42,903 nt of DNA from the IMG/VR virus record IMGVR_UViG_3300030328_002664, positions 1 to 42,903 of that record; one strand, given 5' to 3'. Position numbers and translations under genes: made by a program. A model generated the notes under the pieces. That model searched no databases. It was not told the DNA's origin and saw only the letters and a program-made list of their open reading frames with translations. This document shows positions 6,760 to 15,533 of the stretch, piece by piece (position 1 is the first letter of the stretch; each line of letters starts with the position of its first letter). This stretch comes from a virus.

Positions 6760-8444
6760 TGGCTTTTAAAATAAAACATCCATTTAAATTTCACGATACA
6801 ACTAATAATCAAAGAACATTAGGTCGAGATGGTAGAGTTGTATCTCCAGTTAAACAAACTGATCCTAGAGATCCTAATTATGTTTCTCCAGAAGCTTCTA
6901 GATTATCTAAATTAGACCCACGTGATTTAACTTTAGATGATGTTGTTAATTTACCTAGACCTGTTACAAAAGCTGATTACAATTTAAGACATAAAATTCG
7001 TCCAAAATTTGCAGAAAATCCAGATGCAGGAATGGAAGAAAAATTAATGAATTTTGTTTACGATAATCCTTGGGCTTTAAGTGCGGCTATGAAAACTCCT
7101 GTTATAAATAATATTGTAAAAGATAATATAAAAAAATATATGGGTCGATCTCAAGGTGGGGCTGGAACCACACTTGATGACTATAATAAGTATGTATCAA
7201 AGATCGAAGAAAACAACGCCGAAGAACTTGCTATTCAAAAAGAAAATCCAAGTTATGAACCTCAAATAGATGAAATATTAAGTAAAGAAGACTACTACGA
7301 CCAATATAAAGGTGATATAGGTTATAAAGGTGAAGGATATTTTGGTGATATTCATTGGAGAGGAAAAGACGCTGCTCAACCAGTTGATCAATATCTTTCA
7401 GACAAACCTCTTTATAAAGAAGCAACTAATGCTCCTAAATCTGATTTTTATCCTTTTATGAAAAGATATAGTGTTAAGGGAGATGATTTTGCTAAAAATT
7501 TAGATCAAGTAAATCCAGATTTAGCTTCAGATTTTATATATGAAGATCTTGCAGGTTTAGGTCCATGGGAAAAACCCGGATGGGATGATATGTCTGAAGA
7601 AGAACAATTAGCGGCAGAAAATAAATTCCAACAAGAAGTTGACAAAAAATCTCAATTGACAAATAGACAAATGGTACCATACTTGTTAGATAAAATAATG
7701 ATGCAAACTAAAGATTTTTCTGGAGGAGATGAAGAAGAAGAAATCGATTTACCATATTTTACTAAAGATTCTGACGCTTGGAGAGGAAGAGATTATGGAG
7801 TGTATGGAGGAGAAAAAGCTAATCCAATAGTGGATAAAGCTTTTGAACAATTATATAGTGGTAATTATCAAAGTCCGTATTCAAACACACCTGGAATAAT
7901 GGTAGGAAGAAATGAAGAAGATGGTTTAATATCATCATTTATGAACACTGATTATGGAAGAGTAAGAGCAGGATTTGGAATGGATGATAAATTACCATAT
8001 GCTTCTATTTCGGATGCATGGGATTTTCAAGCAACTGGGCCTGGAGGATATGGACAAAATTGGGATGCAGGTGATGTAGCTGTTAATGAAGATGGAGAAA
8101 TCATGGGAGATATTGGAACTGAATTTAAACAAGCACAGCTTTTACAACAAGCTGGAGAATTAGCTGGTGGAGGAGGTTTTAAGTTATATGATAGGTTTTA
8201 TTTCCATCCATCAAAAAGTGGAAAAAGAGATTTAATTGAAGACAAAAACATACCATTTGCACAAGAGTTTTATGGTTCAAATAAATATAGTGATGAAGAA
8301 ACTATGAGAGAAAATAATCCTGATTGGATACAACCTGAATTACTAGATGAAGTAGTAATAAATGTTTCTAAAAAAGATATTGAAGAAAAAGAAAAAAAAT
8401 CTCCTGGAAGTACTAGATTTGAAGTATTAAAAAATAGACAATAG
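6759..8444 (+). CDS. Large MAFK protein, unknown function
   Basis: 561 residues starting MAFKIKHPFKFHD, an N-terminus nearly the same as the preceding protein. A Pro/Asp-rich region (DPRDPNYVSPEASRLSKLDP) follows, then a long acidic body with GGDEEEEIDLPYF at about residue 325 and many aromatic residues. It ends KKSPGSTRFEVLKNRQ, matching the C-terminal motif of the 505-residue protein. The shared ends suggest the pair derive from a common architecture or carry the same targeting signals. No catalytic motif is recognised. A 37-base AT-only gap separates it from the holin. Confidence 0.5.
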   Translation: MAFKIKHPFKFHDTTNNQRTLGRDGRVVSPVKQTDPRDPNYVSPEASRLSKLDPRDLTLDDVVNLPRPVTKADYNLRHKIRPKFAENPDAGMEEKLMNFVYDNPWALSAAMKTPVINNIVKDNIKKYMGRSQGGAGTTLDDYNKYVSKIEENNAEELAIQKENPSYEPQIDEILSKEDYYDQYKGDIGYKGEGYFGDIHWRGKDAAQPVDQYLSDKPLYKEATNAPKSDFYPFMKRYSVKGDDFAKNLDQVNPDLASDFIYEDLAGLGPWEKPGWDDMSEEEQLAAENKFQQEVDKKSQLTNRQMVPYLLDKIMMQTKDFSGGDEEEEIDLPYFTKDSDAWRGRDYGVYGGEKANPIVDKAFEQLYSGNYQSPYSNTPGIMVGRNEEDGLISSFMNTDYGRVRAGFGMDDKLPYASISDAWDFQATGPGGYGQNWDAGDVAVNEDGEIMGDIGTEFKQAQLLQQAGELAGGGGFKLYDRFYFHPSKSGKRDLIEDKNIPFAQEFYGSNKYSDEETMRENNPDWIQPELLDEVVINVSKKDIEEKEKKSPGSTRFEVLKNRQ

Positions 8445-8481
8445 GCTAGTAAAATAATATAAAAATAAGTAATTATATAAA

Positions 8482-8940
8482 ATGTCAAAGAAAAAATTTA
8501 AAGACACAACTGTAGGTCAATTATTATTTGGTGCCGCTTCTGTTATTAATCCTACATTAGGAAATGTCTTACAAGGAGTTACTTCACCAAAAGAGGCTAT
8601 TGAAGCAATTACTAAAGCTGAAGCACCTGCTGAAGATAAAGTAAAACTACAACAAATAATATTTGAGCAACAAACTAAAGAGATTGAAGCTATCACCTCA
8701 AGGTGGGAAGCAGACTCCATGTCAGATTCATGGATGTCAAAAAACGTACGTCCATTAGTATTAATATGGTGTATATGTATATTTTCATTAGCTGGAATTT
8801 TAGATAGCGTTGAAACTATACCTTTTCATATTAATGAATTATGGAATGATACTTTCGAAAAGGTCATGATGGCCGTCGTTTTAGCCTATTTCGGCGGACG
8901 TACGACAGAAAAGGCAAGTAATATATTTAACAAAAAATAA
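8482..8940 (+). CDS. Holin, GTA-type 3TM family
   Basis: 152 residues. A mildly hydrophobic N-terminus (TVGQLLFGAASVINPTLG) and an amphipathic helix lead to the signature SRWEADSMSDSWMSKNVRPL at residues 73-92. A membrane segment follows at about 92-108 and a second at about 126-138, ending in YFGGRTTEKASNIF. The RWxxD...SDSW.SKNVRPL pattern followed by FGGR..EK is the hallmark I associate with the GTA_holin_3TM family. Holins make the inner-membrane lesion that lets the endolysin reach peptidoglycan. Here it is about 32 kb from the M15 peptidase, so lysis genes are split across the arm. Confidence 0.8.
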   Translation: MSKKKFKDTTVGQLLFGAASVINPTLGNVLQGVTSPKEAIEAITKAEAPAEDKVKLQQIIFEQQTKEIEAITSRWEADSMSDSWMSKNVRPLVLIWCICIFSLAGILDSVETIPFHINELWNDTFEKVMMAVVLAYFGGRTTEKASNIFNKK

Positions 8941-8949
8941 AAATTAAAA

Positions 8950-9540
8950 ATGGGTTATACAGCAAACCAAAGTGATTTCGCAACTAAAGCAATACCTTTT
9001 GTTGCTAGTACAGTAAAAGAAGATACTGCTTTAAATTTAAGTGCAAATACAAGTGCAAATTTAGCAGCTTCACAAACAGCTATATGTGTTCCTTCAAGTG
9101 GAACAGCATGGGCAAAATCTACAGATTATATATTCACATTAACTACTAATAGCAGTGTTCCTAACGCTGCCGTTAACCAAGTTAAAGCTACTTATGTAGG
9201 ACCAAAAGCTTATAATGAAGCTTTAGTAGGTGAAACATTTGTATTTAATGCAGCAGCATTAGCTCCTTTAGGAGCTGATGGGGTTAACCCAATAGCCGGT
9301 GCGGTTACTGTTACTTTACAAGCAGCTCAGCTTGATTTTCCTATTTCTACAAAATATTGGAACAATGAATGCGTTTCTATATATGTAGGAGGAACAGCTG
9401 GAAATATAGTAGGTGTATTAGCGTCAGACGAATCTGAATCAACAATAAAGGTATCAGCTGGTCAAGGAGCAGTTCCTTTATCATACAAATCACTTAACAG
9501 TACAGGTACTACCGCAGGAGATGTGGTATTACTACAATAA
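8950..9540 (+). CDS. Probable virion structural protein
   Basis: 196 residues, rich in Ala, Thr, Ser, Val and Gly and predicted to be almost all beta (for example ICVPSSGTAWAKSTDYIFTL, ECVSIYVGGTAGNIVGVLAS). No signal peptide or membrane helix, low Lys content and balanced codon use as in the capsid gene. It resembles phage surface or decoration proteins in composition only. It starts 9 bases after the holin stop; the next gene has its own repeat leader. Confidence 0.55.
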   Translation: MGYTANQSDFATKAIPFVASTVKEDTALNLSANTSANLAASQTAICVPSSGTAWAKSTDYIFTLTTNSSVPNAAVNQVKATYVGPKAYNEALVGETFVFNAAALAPLGADGVNPIAGAVTVTLQAAQLDFPISTKYWNNECVSIYVGGTAGNIVGVLASDESESTIKVSAGQGAVPLSYKSLNSTGTTAGDVVLLQ

Positions 9541-9551
9541 AAACAATTATT

Positions 9552-9573
9552 AACAATTAAATTAAATTAAATT
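9552..9573 (+). promoter_or_regulatory. AATTA tandem-repeat leader, second copy
   Basis: Nearly four copies of AATTA after AACA, ending at the ATG at 9574. Together with the TAAC just upstream it duplicates the groEL leader at 18-45 with one unit fewer. It gives A at -3 and an unstructured leader. Probably a shared translation-enhancing or promoter-proximal element. Confidence 0.5.
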
Positions 9574-9831
9574 ATGGCAAAAGTAAAAAAACTAAATAAA
9601 GAAGAATTAGCAAAAGTTACAGAATTAACTAATAAAGCTAATCAAATAGCTATGCAATTAGGTTCTTTAGATGTTCAAAAAAGTTTATTAAGAGAACAGT
9701 TTAAAGAAAATAATGTTTTAATAGAGGAATCTAAAAAAGAATTAATGGAAAAATATGGTAATATTTCTATTGATTTAAAAGACGGAACTATTAGTGAAAC
9801 AGAAGAGGTTGTAGCTGAAGATGGAAAATAA
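9574..9831 (+). CDS. Small coiled-coil protein
   Basis: 85 residues starting MAKVKKLNKEELAKVTEL. Residues 5-65 form a near-continuous amphipathic helix with heptad-like spacing of Leu, Ile and Val (for example LGSLDVQKSLLREQFKEN), then a short EKYGNISIDLKDGTISE tail. No enzyme motif. The strong repeat leader suggests good expression. An assembly-chaperone or structural adaptor role is possible but unproven. The end overlaps the next start by 11 bases. Confidence 0.6.
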   Translation: MAKVKKLNKEELAKVTELTNKANQIAMQLGSLDVQKSLLREQFKENNVLIEESKKELMEKYGNISIDLKDGTISETEEVVAEDGK

Positions 9832-10048
9832 TATAAGAAAAATCAGTATTGGTTCTGATTATAAAAATGACGCTATGCATTATGCTGTAGGACAACAAGT
9901 ATACGGCGGTCATGTTATATCTCATATTATTTTAGAACCACAAGATAATTCTTATAATATTTATATAAAGAAAAACAACGAGGTATTGCCATGGAAAAAG
10001 TTTAACTCTAACATGGCTATATCCGTTGAATATGACTTAGAGTATTAA
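9821..10048 (+). CDS. Unrecognised small protein, 75 residues
   Basis: 75 residues starting MENNIRKISIGSDYKNDAMH, with alternating strands (GGHVISHIILEPQDNSYNI, AISVEYDLEY). The start overlaps the coiled-coil gene by 11 bases in a different frame, and the stop shares one base with the following ATG, so three genes are probably co-translated. No family recognised. Confidence 0.6.
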   Translation: MENNIRKISIGSDYKNDAMHYAVGQQVYGGHVISHIILEPQDNSYNIYIKKNNEVLPWKKFNSNMAISVEYDLEY

Positions 10049-10674
10049 TGAAAAGTTTATATGATTTTATCGTAGAACCTCTGGGTGAAACATATAACAA
10101 TGAGATTCAAATAGAAGATAAGAGTTTAATTTTAAATTCTAAAATTGAAAGCTTTAAGTTTGTTAACAGGCACGCGATAGTTAAAACATGTCCATTAGCT
10201 TATTATACTCCTATAAATGTAGGAGATATTGTTATAGTTCATCAAAATGTTTTTAGAGTTTTTTATGATACTAAAGGTAAAAGAAAAAAAAGTAGATCAT
10301 GGTTTAAAGATGATTTATATTTTTGTCAACCAGATCAAATATATTTATACAAACAAAATGATATTTGGAATACTTTTAATGATAGATGTTTCATAAAACC
10401 ACTAAAAAACAATTCATCTCTAAGCAGTGAAAAAGAACAAAAGCTTATAGGTATACTAAAATATAGTAATAGCTCCTTAGAAGACAAGGGAATATACCCA
10501 GAAGACACAGTAGGTTATACTCCATATGGAGAGTGGGAGTTTATTATAGATGGTGAACGTCTTTATTGTATGAAATCAAATGATATTGTAATTAAGTATG
10601 AAAATAAAAGAAACCAAGAAGAATATAATCCAAGCTGGGCAAGTAGCGGTGGACGAGCTAATCAAAGTAGCTAA
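10048..10674 (+). CDS. Putative tandem GroES-like (double cpn10) protein
   Basis: 208 residues that appear to contain two divergent cpn10 folds. First half, residues 5-102: YDFIVEPLG, LILNS, then PINVGDIVIVHQNVFR and a closing DDLYFCQPDQIYLYK. Second half, residues 111-185: NDRCFIKPLKN (compare the DRVLVKP start of GroES), a loop, GYTPYGEWEFIIDGERLYCM and SNDIVIKYE, which matches the IDGEEYLI...DDILAVV ending of GroES. The halves align with each other at their ends (LYFCQPDQIYLY with LYCMKSNDIVIKY). Chloroplast Cpn20 is a known double cpn10. If correct, this would be a second co-chaperonin or a derived assembly factor directly upstream of the terminase genes. The assignment rests on reading motifs and is moderately sure. 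Confidence 0.5.
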   Translation: MKSLYDFIVEPLGETYNNEIQIEDKSLILNSKIESFKFVNRHAIVKTCPLAYYTPINVGDIVIVHQNVFRVFYDTKGKRKKSRSWFKDDLYFCQPDQIYLYKQNDIWNTFNDRCFIKPLKNNSSLSSEKEQKLIGILKYSNSSLEDKGIYPEDTVGYTPYGEWEFIIDGERLYCMKSNDIVIKYENKRNQEEYNPSWASSGGRANQSS

Positions 10675-10876
10675 AGAACCAATTGTTGATTCAGACGATG
10701 ATATATCAGCGGATAGATTAAAGAATGCTGCGGCTACGAAAAAACTAGCTATATTTGATGCTTTTGAAATACTTAATAGAATTGAAGAAGAAAAAAATAT
10801 GTTAGAAGATAAGCCAAAAGAAGAAGTTAAAAAAGAAAAAACCTTTAGAGGTTTTGCAGAAGGTAGATCAAAATAA
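10598..10876 (+). CDS. Putative small terminase subunit
   Basis: 92 residues starting MKIKETKKNIIQAGQVAVDE. Mainly helical, with an acidic DSDDDISADRLKNAAATKK segment, a second helix (LAIFDAFEILNRIEEEKNM) and a basic tail. The length is on the short side for TerS. The call rests mainly on position: it ends in the TAATG that starts the large terminase. The start at 10598 lies inside the preceding gene, giving a 77-base overlap in another frame. A different DNA-binding packaging adaptor cannot be excluded. Confidence 0.55.
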   Translation: MKIKETKKNIIQAGQVAVDELIKVAKEPIVDSDDDISADRLKNAAATKKLAIFDAFEILNRIEEEKNMLEDKPKEEVKKEKTFRGFAEGRSK

Positions 10877-13086
10877 TGTATCAGCAAAGTTTATATAAAA
10901 TATTAAAAAACTATATTAAACCACATATTGTAAAGAAAAACAATAAAAAGAAAAAGTGGGAATATGGTTATAATAAAGAGCATGATGTTATAGTCATAAG
11001 TAAAACTGGAGAAATAGGTGATATTTATGAAATACAAGATTTAAAAATTGCTTTACCTAAGGAAAAAGATACACATACTTTTGATAATAATAAATGGAGT
11101 AAAACAGATTACCCTAAGATTCTATCTAAAATAAAAACTGTTTTTGATTGGAGACAATATCCTGAAGATTTTAAAGAAAAATGGTATGATTACATTGATA
11201 AAGAGTTTACACGTAGAGAAGAAGGTTTTTGGTTTTATAACAAAGATGTTCCTACTTATCTTACTGGCACTCATTATATGTACTTGCAGTGGAGTAAGAT
11301 TGACGTTGGGGCACCAGACTTTAGAGAAGCCAATAGATTATTCTTCATATTCTGGGAAGCTTGCAAAGCAGATACAAGATGCTACGGAATGTGCTACCTT
11401 AAAAACCGTCGTTCTGGATTCTCTTTCATGGCGTCTGGAGAAGTTGTAAACTTAGCAACAATATCAAGTGATTCAAGATATGGTATATTATCAAAATCTG
11501 GACCTGATGCAAAAAAAATGTTTACTGATAAGGTTGTACCAATATCAGTTAATTATCCTTTCTTTTTTAAACCGATTCAAGATGGTATGGATCGACCTAA
11601 AACAGAATTAGCATATAGAGTACCAGCTTCTAAATTTACTAGACGTAAATTAGATACTAACGAAACTCTTGAAGAACTAAAAGGTCTTGACACCACTATT
11701 GACTGGAAAAATACAGGTGATAATAGTTATGATGGTGAAAAATTAAAACTATTAGTACATGATGAATCAGGTAAATGGGAGAGACCTAATAATATTTTAA
11801 ATAACTGGAGAGTTACAAAAACTACATTAAGATTAGGAAGCAGAATTATTGGTAAGTGTATGATGGGATCAACATCAAACGCTTTAGATAAAGGAGGTGA
11901 TAACTTTAAAAAATTATACGATGACTCAAATGTTACACAACGAAACGCCAACGGACAGACTCGTTCGGGACTCTATTCTTTGTTCATTCCTATGGAATGG
12001 AACTACGAAGGATACATTGATTCTTATGGATTACCTGTGTTCGACACACCTAGTAGACCAATTATCGGACCCAAAGGAGACAAAATTGAGCTTGGGGTTA
12101 TTAAGTACTGGGAAAACGAAGTTGAAGGATTAAAGCAAGATCAAAACGGATTAAACGAATTTTATAGACAATTTCCACGAACAACTCAACACGCTTTTAG
12201 AGATGAATCTAAAGCATCTTTATTTAATCTAGTAAAGATATATGAGCAAATAGATTTTAACGAAGATTGTCAAAGTTATAAAACAGTAACAAAAGGTTCT
12301 TTTCAATGGGAACACGGAGTTAAAGATACTAAGGTGATTTTTATGCCTAATGAAAACGGTAGATTTAATATATCATGGGTTCCACCAGTTCATTTACAAA
12401 ACAATGTAATAATGAAAAATGGTGTGAGATACCCAGGTAATGATCACACAGGATGTTTTGGTTGTGACCCATATGATATATCAGGTACTGTAGATTCAAG
12501 AGGTTCAAATGGTTCACTACATGGACTTACAAAATTTTCTATGGAAAATATACCACCAAATATGTTTTTTTTAGAATATATATCAAGACCACAAACAGCG
12601 GAGATATTTTTTGAAGATGTTTTAATGGCTTGTGTTTTTTACGGTATGCCAATACTTGCGGAAAATAATAAACCAAGATTGTTGTATCATTTTAAAAGAA
12701 GAGGTTATAGAGGTTTTAGTATGAATAGACCTGATAAACTCTTAATGAAACTTTCAGTAACAGAAAGAGAAATAGGTGGAATACCTAACTCAAGTGAAGA
12801 TATAAAACAAGCGCATGCTGCTGCTATAGAATCATATATAGAAACCTACATTGGTAATTTAGGTTCAAAATATGGTAATATGTATTTTCAAAAAACATTA
12901 GAAGATTGGGCTAAATTCGATATTAATAATAGAACAAAGCACGATGCTTCTATTAGTAGTGGTTTAGCAATAATGGGTTGTAATAGAAACATGTATAAAC
13001 CCATATTTACTAGAACTTTAACGCCAAAGCCTTTAGGTTTTAAAAAATATAGTAATAAAGGAACATTATCAAAAATAATAAAATAA
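10876..13086 (+). CDS. terL: Terminase large subunit (ATPase-nuclease)
   Basis: 736 residues; powers DNA packaging into the prohead and cuts concatemers. ATPase domain: the P-loop reads KNRRSGFS at 176-183, a variant with the Lys first, like KSARVGYS of lambda gpA. The Walker B motif LLVHDE is at 292-297, followed by a motif III-like CMMGSTSN. Nuclease domain: an acidic residue in GCDPYD (D531) in the usual RNase H-like first-strand position, followed further on by MNRPDKLLMKLS and helical segments. Portal and capsid genes follow directly, as expected. Two patches (about 11340-11450 and 11940-12130) use visibly more GC-rich codons than the rest. Confidence 0.9.
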   Translation: MYQQSLYKILKNYIKPHIVKKNNKKKKWEYGYNKEHDVIVISKTGEIGDIYEIQDLKIALPKEKDTHTFDNNKWSKTDYPKILSKIKTVFDWRQYPEDFKEKWYDYIDKEFTRREEGFWFYNKDVPTYLTGTHYMYLQWSKIDVGAPDFREANRLFFIFWEACKADTRCYGMCYLKNRRSGFSFMASGEVVNLATISSDSRYGILSKSGPDAKKMFTDKVVPISVNYPFFFKPIQDGMDRPKTELAYRVPASKFTRRKLDTNETLEELKGLDTTIDWKNTGDNSYDGEKLKLLVHDESGKWERPNNILNNWRVTKTTLRLGSRIIGKCMMGSTSNALDKGGDNFKKLYDDSNVTQRNANGQTRSGLYSLFIPMEWNYEGYIDSYGLPVFDTPSRPIIGPKGDKIELGVIKYWENEVEGLKQDQNGLNEFYRQFPRTTQHAFRDESKASLFNLVKIYEQIDFNEDCQSYKTVTKGSFQWEHGVKDTKVIFMPNENGRFNISWVPPVHLQNNVIMKNGVRYPGNDHTGCFGCDPYDISGTVDSRGSNGSLHGLTKFSMENIPPNMFFLEYISRPQTAEIFFEDVLMACVFYGMPILAENNKPRLLYHFKRRGYRGFSMNRPDKLLMKLSVTEREIGGIPNSSEDIKQAHAAAIESYIETYIGNLGSKYGNMYFQKTLEDWAKFDINNRTKHDASISSGLAIMGCNRNMYKPIFTRTLTPKPLGFKKYSNKGTLSKIIK

Positions 13087-15501
13087 ATGATAACATATAA
13101 TTACGCAGGCTCGTTTCCTAGTCAGGTAGTACCAGACGCGGAAAAGCAAACAATGGAATATGGTTATGCTGTCGGTAGAGCCATAGAAGGTGAATGGTTC
13201 TCTGGAGACAGAGGAGGCATGGGAAATAGATACCAAAATAGTTGGTTAAACTTCCATAGATTAAGATTATATGCTAGAGGAGAACAACCTGTGCAAAAAT
13301 ATAAAGATGAATTAGCTGTAAATGGTGATTTATCTTATTTAAATTTAGACTGGAAACCAGTTCCTATTATTCCTAAATTTGTAGATATAATAGTAAATGG
13401 AATGTCTCAAAGAGTTTTTGATGTAAAAGCTTATGCACAAGATCCTGAATCTTTAAAACAAAGAACAAAATACGCTGACGCTATAATGCGTGATATGTAT
13501 GCTAAAGAGTTGATCCAAGCAACAAAAGAAGCTACAGGAATGAACTTTTTTAATTCAGCTGATCCAAATAATATACCTGAAACTCAAGAAGATTTAGATC
13601 TTCATATGCAATTAAGTTATAAACAATCTATAGAAATTGCAGAAGAAGAAGCTATTGATAGTGTTTTACAAGCTAATAAATATGAATTAGTAAAAAGAAG
13701 ACTCACTGAAGATTTAACAGTTATTGGAATTGGAGCAGTGAAAACTAACTTTAATTTAGCTAATGGTATTGATATAGAATATGTAGATCCTGCTAATTTA
13801 GTTTATTCTTATACTGATGATCCAAACTTTGAAGATATATACTATGTTGGAGAAGTAAAATCTATGAGTTTAGTAGAAGTTAAAAAACAGTTTCCATGGT
13901 TGTCTGACCAGGAATTAGAAAAAATACAAAAATTCCCAGGTGATGCTAATTATACTAGGAATTTTTATGCTCAACAAGATTCTTATAATCAAGTTCAAGT
14001 ATTATATTTTGAATACAAAACATATAGTAATCAAGTATTTAAAATAAAACAAACAGAACAAGGCTTAGAAAAAGCATTAGAAAAACCTGATACCTTTGAT
14101 CCACCTTCAAATGACAACTTTGAAAGAGTAGGAAGATCTATAGAAGTTTTATATACTGGAGCTAAAATATTAGGTCATGAAATGATGCTGGATTGGAAAA
14201 TGTCTGAAAATATGACAAGACCTACATCTAACGTTAGTAAAGTAAATATGAATTATTGTATTTGTGCACCTAAGCTCTATAAAGGTATGATAGAATCTAC
14301 TGTTAGTCGTATTACTGGTTTTGCAGATATGATTCAATTAACACATTTAAAACTTCAACAAGTATTATCAAGAATGGTTCCAGATGGAGTATTTGTAGAT
14401 GTTGATGGTTTAGCCGAGGTTGATTTAGGTAATGGAACAAATTATAATCCTGCAGAAGCATTAAATATGTACTTCCAAACAGGTAGTATAGTAGGTAGAT
14501 CTATGACTCAAGAAGGAGATATAAATAGAGGAAAAGTCCCTATTCAAGAATTACAAACATCAGCAGGTGGTCAGAAAATAGCAAGTTTAATTCAAACATA
14601 TCAGTATTATTTACAAATGATAAGAGATGTGACCGGATTAAATGAAGCTACTGATGCTAGTACTCCAGATGTTAAAGCTTTAGTTGGATTGCAAAAAATA
14701 GCAGCTGCTAACTCTAACACAGCTTTAAGACATTTAATGAAATCTAGTTTATATTTAACTTTGAGAATTTGTGAAAATATATCTTTAAGAATAGCAGATG
14801 TTTTACAATTTCCATTAACTAGAGCTGCTTTAATTGATTCTATATCTGCTTATAATACAGGTACATTAGAGGAATTACAAGAAAAAAGTTTACAAGACTT
14901 TGGTATATTTTTAGAACTAGAACCTGACGAAGAACAAAAAGCGCAATTAGAACAAAATATACAAGTTGCTTTAGCTTCAGGTGGTATTGATTTAGATGAC
15001 GCAATTGATGTAAGACAGGTTAAAAATTTAAAACTAGCTAATCAGTTATTAAAACAAAAGCGTAAAAAGAAATTAGAAAAAGATCAAGCAGCACAACAAG
15101 CTAATATCCAAGCTCAAGCAGCAGCAAACGCTCAAGCAGCTGAACAAGCAACATTAGCAGAAATGCAAAAACAACAAGCTTTAGCTGAAACAGAAGTTCA
15201 AATAGAACAAGCTAAGTCTCAAATGGAAATTCAAAGAATGCAGACAGAAGCTACAATTAAAAAAGAGTTAATGGCTGAAGAGTTTAATTACAACATGCAG
15301 TTAGCTAGAATTAAAGCTGATGCAGAAGGTATGAAAGAGCGAGAAATTGAAAATAGAAAAGATAACAGAATTAAAATGCAAGGCACACAAGAATCTCAAT
15401 TAATACAGCAAAGACAAAACAATGCTTTGCCTACTGATTTTGAATCTGCAGGTTTTGATTCGTTAGGTGGGTTCGGTCTAGAACAATTTGAACCTAGATA
15501 A
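13087..15501 (+). CDS. Portal protein
   Basis: 804 residues, forming the dodecameric DNA channel at the capsid vertex. After a short N-terminus comes the segment GEQPVQKYKDELAVNGDLSY and then PIIPKFVDIIVNGMSQRVFD, of the kind seen at the start of many portal proteins. Long helices with DVTGLNEATDASTP and LRHLMKSSLYLTLRICENIS match the stem and wing pattern. Residues 657-765 are an Ala/Gln/Glu-rich coiled coil, a C-terminal barrel-like extension common in podovirus portals. It starts right at the end of terL and is followed by a putative scaffold and the major capsid gene, which supports the call. Confidence 0.82.
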   Translation: MITYNYAGSFPSQVVPDAEKQTMEYGYAVGRAIEGEWFSGDRGGMGNRYQNSWLNFHRLRLYARGEQPVQKYKDELAVNGDLSYLNLDWKPVPIIPKFVDIIVNGMSQRVFDVKAYAQDPESLKQRTKYADAIMRDMYAKELIQATKEATGMNFFNSADPNNIPETQEDLDLHMQLSYKQSIEIAEEEAIDSVLQANKYELVKRRLTEDLTVIGIGAVKTNFNLANGIDIEYVDPANLVYSYTDDPNFEDIYYVGEVKSMSLVEVKKQFPWLSDQELEKIQKFPGDANYTRNFYAQQDSYNQVQVLYFEYKTYSNQVFKIKQTEQGLEKALEKPDTFDPPSNDNFERVGRSIEVLYTGAKILGHEMMLDWKMSENMTRPTSNVSKVNMNYCICAPKLYKGMIESTVSRITGFADMIQLTHLKLQQVLSRMVPDGVFVDVDGLAEVDLGNGTNYNPAEALNMYFQTGSIVGRSMTQEGDINRGKVPIQELQTSAGGQKIASLIQTYQYYLQMIRDVTGLNEATDASTPDVKALVGLQKIAAANSNTALRHLMKSSLYLTLRICENISLRIADVLQFPLTRAALIDSISAYNTGTLEELQEKSLQDFGIFLELEPDEEQKAQLEQNIQVALASGGIDLDDAIDVRQVKNLKLANQLLKQKRKKKLEKDQAAQQANIQAQAAANAQAAEQATLAEMQKQQALAETEVQIEQAKSQMEIQRMQTEATIKKELMAEEFNYNMQLARIKADAEGMKEREIENRKDNRIKMQGTQESQLIQQRQNNALPTDFESAGFDSLGGFGLEQFEPR

Positions 15502-15514
15502 ATTATTTACTAAT

Positions 15515-15533
15515 TATTTAATTATATTATATT
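15515..15533 (+). promoter_or_regulatory. 19-base AT leader, copy 1
   Basis: The sequence TATTTAATTATATTATATT lies directly before the ATG at 15534. The same 19 bases occur directly before the ATG at 18258. It gives A at -3 and no Shine-Dalgarno. The identity at two separate genes suggests a selected expression element. Confidence 0.5.

Noticed and set aside
11144-12133. Additional + strand frames within terL (11144-11449 and 11897-12133)
   Set aside because: They coincide with GC-richer patches where stops are rarer by chance; the terL frame has the conserved motifs and no start signal favours the others.
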